Of a stretch of DNA of 39,904 nt, positions 32,447 through 39,157 are shown one piece after another (positions within the stretch are counted from its first letter, which is position 1; the number at the start of each line of letters is the position of its first letter). The notes under the pieces are model-generated. The model searched no databases. It saw only the letters and a list, made by a program, of their open reading frames with translations, and was not told the DNA's origin. The translations under genes were made by a program, and so were the position numbers. The stretch is from Oscillospiraceae bacterium (lineage in GTDB: Bacteria; Bacillota; Clostridia; Oscillospirales; Ruminococcaceae). The DNA is taken from assembly GCA_022770625.1 (NCBI GenBank), contig JALEHK010000035.1:1-39904 (forward strand). The letters run 5' to 3'.

Positions 32447-32925
32447 TCACCGTCCCCTGCCTTCTTTTCTTCCCGCTGCTCCCGGATTTCCGGCGTTATG
32501 CCGAAAGCCTGCACCAGTATGCCGGACGCAGACGCCGTTTCCCGAAGCGCGCCGGGTGCGGCCGTAACGGTCAGTCCGGTAATCATTATGCTTCCATCTT
32601 CATCAGTATGCAGGGAAAACTCGATTCCGGCAGGCGTAATCCCCTCTTTTTTCAGGAGTTCCTCCGCCTTTTGCTTCAAAAGCCTTTCAGCGGCCGAGAG
32701 GAGTTGTTCCTGCGCGGCCTGATCGACCGTTTTTCCGGACATCTCTATCTCTTCCGAAAAGCTGTCCCATTCGATACCGCCGAGAAATGGCGCCGCCAGT
32801 GCCAACAGGAAAAAGATGCGCAGGGCAAACCGCATCGCCTGATCTTTCTCCCGCACAAGCGCACCCAACATTCCCAACAGGATCATCGCCCCGCAGACCG
32901 ACAAAGCGGCCGACTGCATACTCAT
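32443..32925 (-). CDS. spoIIIAF: Stage III sporulation protein AF
   Basis: A 160-residue membrane protein of the SpoIIIA complex with two N-terminal hydrophobic segments, at about 7-22 and 31-46 (FALRIFFLLALAAPFLGG), then a soluble domain. The C-terminal stretch FGITPEIREQREEK matches the family only loosely; identity rests mainly on position between spoIIIAE and spoIIIAG, on size and on topology. A GGGAGGTGAG site precedes the ATG, 13 bp after spoIIIAE. Confidence 0.88.
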   Translation of the reverse strand: MSMQSAALSVCGAMILLGMLGALVREKDQAMRFALRIFFLLALAAPFLGGIEWDSFSEEIEMSGKTVDQAAQEQLLSAAERLLKQKAEELLKKEGITPAGIEFSLHTDEDGSIMITGLTVTAAPGALRETASASGILVQAFGITPEIREQREEKKAGDGE

Positions 32926-32938
32926 CCGCTCACCTCCC

Positions 32939-34042
32939 TTATCCGCTTCCGGCCAGAAGCACCATCGCGACCGCGCCCGACAGCATCAGCCCGCAGCAGA
33001 TCAGCACCGCTGCAAGGATCGAAAGGGCACTTTCTCCCGTCCGGATCAGCTCGGACGCCGTTTTTTCCCCAAGCATCTCCGCCGCCGCGCCTGCCGCCGA
33101 GAAAGCCGCCATCGTCAGAAGAAGCGACGTCAGCTGCGGAAGAAAAACCGCGCCGATCACCAATATCCCGAAAACACCGATCGTTCCCTTTACGACCGAC
33201 AGACAGCCGCTGAGGGCGCTCCATGCGTCACCGATCGCACTTCCGACGACCGGAACCGTGCTTCCGAGCAGAAACTTAGCCGTTTTGACCGCGACACCGT
33301 CAGTGATCCCGCTGACACCGGTCTTGACGGTCAGAAAAGCGAGAAAAAGGGTGAGAAAAAGCGAAAGCACCCAAAGCGCTGTGTTTCTGACCGGCTTCAT
33401 CAGCGCCGAACCGCCCAGTTCGGGCGCCGCCGTACAACTGATCCCGACCGCCGTGAAAATCATGGTCAGCGGCAGAACGATCTTTCCTACCGAAGCGGAA
33501 AAAAGTTCAATCGCACCCAGCGTTACCCCGTACCAGACCGCTGAGGAAGCCGGTTTTCCCGAAGCGCCCGCTGCCGCCGCGAAAACCGGTAAAAATGCCG
33601 CCATAAAACGGGTCACGTTTTCGATCAGCTTGACCGCGCCCTCCGCCGAATCAATCAGCACCCGCCCGGTCACCGCCGCCAGTGCCAGATTGGAAGCGAG
33701 TTTCACACCGCTCGCCTTTTCGCTTTCCCATGCCGAAAGGAGTGCTGTTACAAGCACCGTTCCAAGCAGCTTTCCGGACAGACGGAGCGGAGCGGCGGCT
33801 TTTTCCCGAACAAGTTCGATTCCCTTATGAACCCAGTCGGAAAAAGAGCTTTCTTCAAACGCTTCCGAATCGACCGATTCCACCCCCTCCGGAAGCTGAT
33901 CCAAAAGCGAATAATAGCCGCTTTGCAAAAGCTGCTGCTCGATCAGCCCGTCCGTCGGATCCGTTTCAGCCGCCGACACCGGGAACCATACTGAAACGAT
34001 CAGAAAAAATGCCGCTGCCGCCCGCTTCCATCCTTTTTTCAT
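32939..34042 (-). CDS. spoIIIAE: Stage III sporulation protein AE
   Basis: The largest membrane protein of the complex, 367 residues, with a signal-like N-terminus (AAAAFFLIVSVWFPVSAAE), a short outside stretch with GLIEQQLLQSGYYSLLDQL, and about eight hydrophobic segments. It has the family stretch GVAVKTAKFLLGSTVPVVGS and VGSAIGDAWSALSGCLSVVKG. It is likely a core membrane subunit of the mother-cell channel. The frame is open to 34117, but the ATG at 34042 overlaps the spoIIIAD stop by 4 bp and has a GGGAGCGG site. Confidence 0.94.
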   Translation of the reverse strand: MKKGWKRAAAAFFLIVSVWFPVSAAETDPTDGLIEQQLLQSGYYSLLDQLPEGVESVDSEAFEESSFSDWVHKGIELVREKAAAPLRLSGKLLGTVLVTALLSAWESEKASGVKLASNLALAAVTGRVLIDSAEGAVKLIENVTRFMAAFLPVFAAAAGASGKPASSAVWYGVTLGAIELFSASVGKIVLPLTMIFTAVGISCTAAPELGGSALMKPVRNTALWVLSLFLTLFLAFLTVKTGVSGITDGVAVKTAKFLLGSTVPVVGSAIGDAWSALSGCLSVVKGTIGVFGILVIGAVFLPQLTSLLLTMAAFSAAGAAAEMLGEKTASELIRTGESALSILAAVLICCGLMLSGAVAMVLLAGSG

Positions 34043-34434
34043 CCGCTCCCTCCGATCAGCGTCTTTACGATCGAAAAAAGTTCCCGGTAAACCGGAAGAC
34101 AGCTTTCCAGGATCCATACCTTTCCGGCTGTTCCGATCCCTGCGGCGGCAGAAAGCTGTCCCGATTCCTTACAGACGTTTTCCGCCATACCGGTGATCAG
34201 GCTGATCCCGATACAGCGCAGCATCAGTCTAAGATAATCGGTTTCGATCCCCGCCTGCTCGGAAATTCCTATCAATTCGATGGTGATCGGTATCATTTTG
34301 ACTGCCGCCCATCCAGTCAGAAGCACCAGCCATCCGATCGAAGCGGTAAGCCCCAGTTCCGGACGTTCCCGTTTGAGCAGAAGCAGAATCCCGGCGCTGA
34401 CCATCGTTCCTGCCGCCAGTGAAACAAAATCCAT
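34039..34434 (-). CDS. spoIIIAD: Stage III sporulation protein AD
   Basis: A 131-residue membrane protein with about four helices and the family stretches LLLKRERPELGLTASI, ISEQAGIETDYLRLMLRCIG and CKESGQLSAAAGIGTAGKVW near the C-terminal half. Together with SpoIIIAC it is related to flagellar-type export components by position and topology. It starts 14 bp after spoIIIAC and its stop overlaps the spoIIIAE start by 4 bp. Confidence 0.95.
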   Translation of the reverse strand: MDFVSLAAGTMVSAGILLLLKRERPELGLTASIGWLVLLTGWAAVKMIPITIELIGISEQAGIETDYLRLMLRCIGISLITGMAENVCKESGQLSAAAGIGTAGKVWILESCLPVYRELFSIVKTLIGGSG

Positions 34435-34448
34435 CTTCCCTTCCCCCT

Positions 34449-34646
34449 TCAGTACAGCCCGAAAAGCTGCTGGATGGTGGAAAAAAGGGAGGCAATCTCC
34501 TGCACCAGCATACCGAGCACCACGATCAGTCCGGCCAGTGTCGTCAGCATCGCCTGTTCCTCCCGCCCCGAACGGATCAGAACCTGACTCAAAACGGCAA
34601 CAATGATCCCGATCGCCGCGATCCGGAAAATCAGTCCAGCGTCCAT
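34449..34646 (-). CDS. spoIIIAC: Stage III sporulation protein AC
   Basis: A 65-residue protein with two hydrophobic helices, at about 4-22 and 30-50, the normal family length. Marks are LIFRIAAIGIIVAVLSQVLI, a short GREEQ loop and TLAGLIVVLGMLV. It is a small membrane subunit of the SpoIIIA complex. It follows spoIIIAB by 26 bp, with a GGGAGGAAGGG site before the ATG. Confidence 0.95.
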   Translation of the reverse strand: MDAGLIFRIAAIGIIVAVLSQVLIRSGREEQAMLTTLAGLIVVLGMLVQEIASLFSTIQQLFGLY

Positions 34647-34672
34647 TTTCCCTTCCTCCCTGTTTTTTCGTC

Positions 34673-35107
34673 CTAACCGATCACAGCCCAGAACAGTCCA
34701 AAAAGAAATCCGAGCATCGGAAAAAGCCGTCCTTTCTCCAGCGACTCTTTTCTCGCCGTTTCCAAAAGGTCTTGCAGCCGCTGTTCAAGGAGCTTAAAAA
34801 GCATCGCCTGCTCCTCGCCGCTTCCGTTTCCCAGAATCGCCAGAATCTCGGAACGGATCTGTCCCTCCGGCGTTTTTTCTTCCTTATCCGGCGGCAGAAG
34901 CGGCGTTCCTTCCCGAACCAGTCTTTCCCGGATGACCCCGGTCGGAAGCCGGGACAAAACCATCTGCTCCAGACGAACGGTCAGCGTCAAAAGACAACGG
35001 AGCTGTTCCTCCCGCGCGTGAACCTGTCCTGCCAAAAAGATCCCCGCTCCCGTTCCGGCCAGAACACGCATTCCCCCGAAAAGGATCCGCAGCCCGATCC
35101 CCCACAT
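34673..35107 (-). CDS. spoIIIAB: Stage III sporulation protein AB
   Basis: A 144-residue protein with hydrophobic segments at both ends (LRILFGGMRVLAGTGAGIFL; LGFLFGLFWAVIG). The middle has the family QLRCLLTLTVRLEQMVLSRLP and a charged helix before EKGRLFPMLGFLFGL. The B. subtilis protein has about 170 residues, so the central helical part is short here. The ATG at 35107 is supported by AGAGGAG seven bases upstream. The first 224 bp lie inside the open frame of spoIIIAA, an unusually long overlap. Confidence 0.9.
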   Translation of the reverse strand: MWGIGLRILFGGMRVLAGTGAGIFLAGQVHAREEQLRCLLTLTVRLEQMVLSRLPTGVIRERLVREGTPLLPPDKEEKTPEGQIRSEILAILGNGSGEEQAMLFKLLEQRLQDLLETARKESLEKGRLFPMLGFLFGLFWAVIG

Positions 35108-35963
35108 ACCGTATCTCCTCTACCTGTCCTTTTTGTACGAGAGCAAGCGTCTGAAAAGCGCCCGCTTCGATCATCCGTCTGATCCACTCCCGGCGGTAAA
35201 GCTCATCGACGCTTCCGGCATGAACACTTGCGGCAAGCGGCACGCCTGAAAAGAGCGCCGCCATGACGGGCTTTTCCTCCTCCGGCGAAAGCTCGTCGCA
35301 CACGATCATTTCCGGGGAAAGCGACCGAACAGCGATTTCGATAGCCAATGCCTTCGGATAGCCGGTCAGAAGATCTGCTGAAACGGCCTCTTTCGGCAGC
35401 GGAGAAAATTCTCCCCGCTCGTTCGCCACCGCAATCCGCGTTCCCTGCGCCAGCCTCCCGATCAGCGCGCGCAGCAGGGTCGTTTTCCCCGAAAGCGGCG
35501 GCCCGGCAATCAGAAGAGAGGACGGAAAACGAACCGTGCGCAGGATCGGATCAGCAGCCTTCGGAAAGCGCTCCGGGAAACGGAAAACAAGGCTTCCGAC
35601 CGAATGAACCGAGACCGGTGTTTCTCCGCTTAACTGCGCCGCTCCGGCAACACCGAGCCTTCCCCCGCCCGGAAGCGGAAGATACCCCTTTGCGATCGTA
35701 TCCATCCCGCTCTGCATCGACTCTCCGCTTGCCCGAAAGAGGATCTCGTCCAATTCTCTTTCGCTGAGCGTCAGCCCGTCCCCCGGAAAGCGGCTGATCC
35801 CATTGGGGCTGAGCCAGAAAGATTCCCAGCCGCAGATCAGCTGGACCGGACGCCCGACCCGCAGCCGCAGTTCTGAAACAGAGGTAGATGCAAGCACTTT
35901 TTCAAACGCGCGGGCGAGTCCCGACGGCAGACAGGAAAGGGCAAATACCTGACACTGGGTCAT
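34884..35963 (-). CDS. spoIIIAA: Stage III sporulation protein AA (ATPase), with out-of-frame-like tail
   Basis: The cytosolic AAA-type ATPase of the SpoIIIA complex, related to type II/IV secretion ATPases. Walker A is AGPPLSGKTTLL at about 153-164, followed by IAVANERGEFSPLP and SPEMIVCDELSPEEE (Walker B-like). The normal protein has about 305 residues. Here the recognisable part ends near residue 285 (QVEEIRYVG), where spoIIIAB starts, and about 74 Gly/Arg/Ser-rich residues follow that lie over spoIIIAB in another frame. They look like chance coding. The ATG at 35963 has GGGAGG. This is the first gene of the operon, expected to be under sigma-E; no convincing -35/-10 pair was identified. 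Confidence 0.88.
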   Translation of the reverse strand: MTQCQVFALSCLPSGLARAFEKVLASTSVSELRLRVGRPVQLICGWESFWLSPNGISRFPGDGLTLSERELDEILFRASGESMQSGMDTIAKGYLPLPGGGRLGVAGAAQLSGETPVSVHSVGSLVFRFPERFPKAADPILRTVRFPSSLLIAGPPLSGKTTLLRALIGRLAQGTRIAVANERGEFSPLPKEAVSADLLTGYPKALAIEIAVRSLSPEMIVCDELSPEEEKPVMAALFSGVPLAASVHAGSVDELYRREWIRRMIEAGAFQTLALVQKGQVEEIRYVGDRAADPFRGNACSGRNGSGDLFGRTGSRAGGTAPLSFDADRSSGADGFVPASDRGHPGKTGSGRNAASAAG

Positions 35964-36151
35964 TTTTCAGATCCTCCCTTTTGGTTTTCTGCTCTCATCA
36001 TATGCTTGTTCGCTCCTTTCCAGAACCATTTGGAGCGCGTTTGGAGCGGGGTAAAAATTTTTTTCGGAACTTTGCAACCTTTTTCTGTTTCCGCGTGTAT
36101 TGATTATGAAATGATAAGAAAAAGGGTACTCCCCCAAAAAGAAAGGATATA

Positions 36152-36634
36152 ATGATGATGAAAAAAAGACTGATGATCCTCGCTGCACTTGTCTGTGCGT
36201 TTGCTGTTTTTGCTCTCCCTGTTTCCGCCGCGGATGAGACTCCCGCTTCTACCGAAACGTCCGGCGAAAACTGGACCGATCCCGAAACCGGATACGTCTA
36301 TAAGGATGGCGTCAACGCTACTGTTCAGGGTGATATTATGCTCTTATCCGAAGGCGAAGAGCTTCCTTCCGACGATACGGTCGTTTCTCCCGGCGACGGT
36401 CAGAACGGAACCAATCCTGAAACCGGATATGTCTATAAAGATGGCGTCAACAATACAACCCAGGGAGATATTGCCCTTTATTCGGAGGACGAAGAGACGG
36501 CTATGGTTGAGGAGGCCGCGCCGCTTGACAGCGTTCCGAAGACCGGCGCTTCGGGCAGTAAAACCGCTTTTCTTGCCGCCGCAGCAGCCGGAAGCGCACT
36601 TCTGCTGGCGAAAAAGCGCGGTGAAAGCCGATAA
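36152..36634 (+). CDS. Small sortase-type surface protein with two 28-residue repeats
   Basis: A 160-residue secreted protein. A signal peptide spans residues 1-26 (hydrophobic core LMILAALVCAFAVFAL, likely cut after VSA). Two similar units follow at 43-70 and 88-115, each with PETGYVYKDGVN, then QGDI and an acidic end (SEGEE; SEDEE). The C-terminus has VPKTG at 128-132, a hydrophobic stretch at 137-153 and KKRGESR, the LPxTG-type layout, with V in place of L. It would be anchored to the wall by a sortase that is not in this window. I know no named family for it. The start is one of three consecutive ATG codons (36152, 36155, 36158); AAAGGA lies just upstream. Confidence 0.8.
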   Translation: MMMKKRLMILAALVCAFAVFALPVSAADETPASTETSGENWTDPETGYVYKDGVNATVQGDIMLLSEGEELPSDDTVVSPGDGQNGTNPETGYVYKDGVNNTTQGDIALYSEDEETAMVEEAAPLDSVPKTGASGSKTAFLAAAAAGSALLLAKKRGESR

Positions 36635-36642
36635 ATGAATCA

Positions 36643-36684
36643 AAAAGAGCCTTTCTCCACTTGAATACGGAGAAAGGCTCTTTT
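36643..36684. terminator. Bidirectional terminator
   Basis: AAAAGAGCCTTTCTCC pairs perfectly with GGAGAAAGGCTCTTTT around a 10-nt loop, between the convergent surface-protein and PAP2 genes. Confidence 0.9.
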
Positions 36685-36688
36685 GGTT

Positions 36689-37222
36689 TTATTCAGTTTT
36701 TTGTTCCCATTTTTCGGCGATCCGGGAACCGGCCATCCCGATCACAAGGCCAATCAGCGCACCTGCCAAAACATCCGACGGGAAATGCACATACAGATAC
36801 AGCCGCGAAAAGGCGATCAGCAGTGCAGTCATGACTGCAAACGGCGCCCACTTCCGGTTGGCGCGGCCGATGATCACCGCGCTGAGTGCCGAAGCGATCG
36901 TATGACCCGACGGGAAGGAATAGTCCTGCGGGGTCCCGACCAAAAGGACGACCGGCTCCAACCAGCAGGGGCGCGCTCTGGCCACGAGCGGTTTAAGGAT
37001 CCCGCTTCCCAGAACCACCCCGGTCAGCAATGACGCAAGTAGGAGGATCCCCCACTTTCGATACCGCCGGGAAACGATCATGCAGACTCCCACCAAGACC
37101 CAGATCATTCCGAGATTCCCAAGCGCCGTGATCTTCGGCATCAGAAAATCCAGTGTCCCGCATTGCAGATGGCGGATGGCGTGAAGGATCGCCCAGTCGG
37201 CCTGCGTAATAGTCTCAAGCAC
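36689..37222 (-). CDS. PAP2 family phosphatase
   Basis: A 177-residue integral membrane phosphatase of the PAP2 family, in the size class of undecaprenyl-pyrophosphate or phosphatidic-acid phosphatases. All three active-site motifs are present: K-x6-R-P in KPLVARARP, PSGH in YSFPSGHTIASA, and SR-x5-H-x3-D in SRLYLYVHFPSD. Five or six membrane helices surround them. It probably recycles the lipid carrier for wall synthesis, but the substrate is not certain. It lies between a surface-protein gene and tRNA-Arg. The first ATG (37222) was used; a GGAG-like site precedes it. Confidence 0.92.
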   Translation of the reverse strand: MLETITQADWAILHAIRHLQCGTLDFLMPKITALGNLGMIWVLVGVCMIVSRRYRKWGILLLASLLTGVVLGSGILKPLVARARPCWLEPVVLLVGTPQDYSFPSGHTIASALSAVIIGRANRKWAPFAVMTALLIAFSRLYLYVHFPSDVLAGALIGLVIGMAGSRIAEKWEQKTE

Positions 37223-37252
37223 TCGAACTTCTCCCTTCTTTCCGGTGAAAAC

Positions 37253-37280
37253 AAAAAGAGCGTACCTTTTCAGTACGCTC
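37253..37280 (-). terminator. Terminator of tRNA-Arg
   Basis: AGAGCGTAC pairs with GTACGCTCT around a 7-nt loop and is followed by TTTTTG on the minus strand. Confidence 0.85.
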
Positions 37281-37285
37281 TGCTT

Positions 37286-37362
37286 TGGCGCGCCACGGGG
37301 GACTCGAACCCTCGACCTTTTGATTCGTAGTCAAACACTCTATCCAGCTGAGCTAGTGGCGC
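37286..37362 (-). tRNA. tRNA-Arg (anticodon ACG)
   Basis: The acceptor stem GCGCCAC/GTGGCGC, the D arm AGCTCAGCTGGATAGAGT, the anticodon stem TTTGA/TCAAA around the loop CTACGAA, and the T arm GAGGG-TTCGAGT-CCCCC all fit. The anticodon is ACG (arginine; A34 presumably becomes inosine). The CCA end is encoded. A consensus promoter and a terminator flank it. Confidence 0.97.
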
Positions 37363-37401
37363 ATATTCTTTTTTACTGCCCTGTTCGGTTGCAGCTTTTG
37401 T

Positions 37402-37430
37402 ATTATATCATGAAAGAAAAACTTTGTCAA
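37402..37430 (-). promoter_or_regulatory. Sigma-A promoter of tRNA-Arg
   Basis: TTGACA (37425-37430), a 17-bp spacer and TATAAT (37402-37407), perfect. Confidence 0.88.
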
Positions 37431-37711
37431 CCCCTATTTTTTCAAAAAATCGAAAAATGTGCGATGCCGCTTTGTTTTCACTGAAAAGCCCGGTATTCGC
37501 CGGATCAGAAGGACTGGATACAAAAATCCGATGTCCCCTCCTGTTCAATATAACAAAAAACGCACCCGCCTTTTTCTATTATATAGCTATCTGCACAAGA
37601 AAAGGAAATGCAAAAAGTGAAATGAAAACTGAGAAAGTGAGATAAAAGAAGCAAAACGGCGAGAAAAAGAGAGAATTACCCGCGTAAATCAAAAAAACGC
37701 TCAATTTCCGG
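37431..37711. other. AT-rich intergenic stretch, nothing recognised
   Basis: About 280 bp between the divergent tRNA-Arg and rplM promoters. It is AT-rich with A tracts; I see no gene, repeat or clear hairpin in it. Confidence 0.6.
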
Positions 37712-37740
37712 TTGACAAACCGTTTGCGCTCGTGTATAAT
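37712..37740 (+). promoter_or_regulatory. Sigma-A promoter of rplM-rpsI
   Basis: TTGACA (37712-37717), a 17-bp spacer and TATAAT (37735-37740), perfect. Confidence 0.88.
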
Positions 37741-37744
37741 AGGA

Positions 37745-37855
37745 CACGTTGTGAAAAACGTACTGAAACTTGACCCGGTTTTAGTAGACGGAACGGCCTC
37801 TCTTGCGGAGGAAAAGGTTCCGGCGACGTTCATGAAAATATTACTGGAGGTAAAA
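37745..37855 (+). promoter_or_regulatory. Probable ribosomal protein L13 leader
   Basis: The ~110-nt untranslated leader of rplM contains a bulged hairpin: CGGAAC and GGTTCCG as the outer stem, CCTC and GGAGG within, over roughly 37788-37824. A small ACGTT/AACGT pairing is also possible at the 5' end. Firmicutes rplM genes often carry an autoregulatory L13 leader at this place. The position and fold fit; the match to the known model was not tested. Confidence 0.5.
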
Positions 37856-37859
37856 GACT

Positions 37860-38285
37860 ATGACTACTATGCCTAAAGCTGCTGAAATCAGCCGCAACTG
37901 GTATGTGATCGATGCCGAGGGCAAGCCCCTGGGCCGTGTCGCTGCGCAGGCTGCTGCCCTGCTCCGCGGCAAACATAAAACCACCTTTGCTCCCCATGTT
38001 GACTGCGGCGACAACGTCATCATCATCAACTGTGCAAAGGCTGTCCTGACCGGCAAGAAGCTCGAGAAGAAATTCCTGCGCTGGCACACCGGCTGGATCG
38101 GACATCTGAAAGAAGTCCAGTACTCCACCCTTATGCAGAACAACCCTGAGAAGGCTATGCAGGTTGCTGTTAACGGCATGATCCCGGATACCGTCATCGG
38201 CCGTAAAGAGAGAAACCGTCTGCACGTTTACGCTGGTGCTGAACACCTGCACGCTGCACAGAAGCCCGAGAAATACGAGCTGTAA
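37860..38285 (+). CDS. rplM: Ribosomal protein L13
   Basis: A 50S subunit protein of 141 residues, the usual length. Marks are NWYVIDAEGKPLGRVAAQAA, the KHKTTFAPHVDCGDNVIIIN segment, GLLP-like RK-rich VNGMIPDTVIGRKERNRL and LHVYAGAEHLHAAQKP. Bacterial L13 also serves early in 50S assembly. TGGAGG precedes the ATG. It forms the conserved operon with rpsI, which starts 22 bp after its stop. The codon use is strongly biased, as expected for a highly expressed gene. Confidence 0.98.
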   Translation: MTTMPKAAEISRNWYVIDAEGKPLGRVAAQAAALLRGKHKTTFAPHVDCGDNVIIINCAKAVLTGKKLEKKFLRWHTGWIGHLKEVQYSTLMQNNPEKAMQVAVNGMIPDTVIGRKERNRLHVYAGAEHLHAAQKPEKYEL

Positions 38286-38307
38286 TTATCGAAGGGAGGC
38301 TATTTAA

Positions 38308-38709
38308 ATGTACGAATCCAAACCTTATTTCTACGGTACCGGCAGAAGAAAATCCTCTGTTGCCCGTGTTAGAGTATACCAGGGCGGAACCGGTTCCATC
38401 ACCATCAACGGCCGCTCGATCGACGATTACTTCGGCCTTGAGACCTTAAAGCTCATCGTCCGTCAGCCCCTCGCTCTTACCGAGACCGAAGGCAAGTTCG
38501 ACATTGTCTGCACCGTTACCGGCGGCGGCGTTACCGGTCAGGCTGGCGCGATCCGTCATGGTCTGTCCCGCGCTCTCCTTCAGTTCGACGCTGAACTGCG
38601 TCCTGTCCTGAAGAAAGCAGGTTTCCTGACTCGTGATCCTCGTATGAAAGAACGTAAGAAATACGGCCTCAAGGCTGCCCGTCGCGCTCCGCAGTTCTCC
38701 AAGAGATAA
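38308..38709 (+). CDS. rpsI: Ribosomal protein S9
   Basis: A 30S subunit protein of 133 residues with the conserved start [15 protein letters not shown], the central [19 protein letters not shown] and the basic C-terminal tail ending [16 protein letters not shown], whose last Lys-Arg contacts the P-site tRNA. GGGAGG precedes the ATG. A strong terminator lies 21 bp after the stop. Confidence 0.98.
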   Translation: MYESKPYFYGTGRRKSSVARVRVYQGGTGSITINGRSIDDYFGLETLKLIVRQPLALTETEGKFDIVCTVTGGGVTGQAGAIRHGLSRALLQFDAELRPVLKKAGFLTRDPRMKERKKYGLKAARRAPQFSKR

Positions 38710-38727
38710 TTTCTCTTACGAAAATGC

Positions 38728-39129
38728 TTACAAACCCCGGAAAATCAAAGTTTTCCGGGGTTTTCTTATACCTAATTCGACCATTTCAACAGAAACAGGT
38801 TCTCCACGCCCCATTTTCCCAATGGTACTTGCGCTGACTCCGAAAAGCTCGCGCAGCTCTTTCTTCTTCATTTTTGCTCGAATGAGAAAGGGTAAACCCT
38901 GCCTTTCCGAGCATCTCCTGTGTCTGGGCAAATGGTATCCCTTTGTAATTTTTGCGCTGCCGGTTTCGCAGCCATGCAGCGTACTACAACTCGCAAGCAG
39001 TTTTGATCCGGCAGCACGATGAATGCAGCCGTCCACGCCACCGCCGCCCAAAAGAGACGTGTTGGCAGCATTGACAATCGCATCAACGCTCATTTTTGTA
39101 ATATCGTTTCTGATAATCTGTAAGGGCAT
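38728..39129 (-). pseudogene. Chimeric remnant: macro domain N-terminus joined to an XRE-type HTH
   Basis: The 133-codon frame begins as a macro domain (ADP-ribose binding or hydrolysis): [21 protein letters not shown] and IHRAAG, then [18 protein letters not shown], to about residue 68. Intact macro proteins need some 100 more residues, which are absent. After a short junction (69-84) comes [20 protein letters not shown] with [12 protein letters not shown], a helix-turn-helix of the small XRE type, itself cut off. The last ~12 codons run through the rpsI terminator. Both halves are therefore incomplete and the product is probably not functional as either. AGGGGAAA precedes the ATG. It lies 28 bp after the putative nuclease-like gene on the same strand. 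Confidence 0.7.
38731..38765 (+). terminator. Terminator of rpsI
   Basis: AACCCCGGAAAA pairs with TTTTCCGGGGTT around a 6-nt loop and is followed by TTCTT. The minus-strand chimeric frame runs through it. Confidence 0.9.
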
Positions 39130-39157
39130 TGCTTATTTTCCCCTTTCTGCCGCCTCG

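Noticed and set aside
5964-36120. Sigma-E promoter for spoIIIAA in the leader 35964-36120
   Set aside because: A CATATGAT that could be a -10 lies near 35996-36003, but no acceptable sigma-E -35 was found at 14-16 bp, so no site was annotated.
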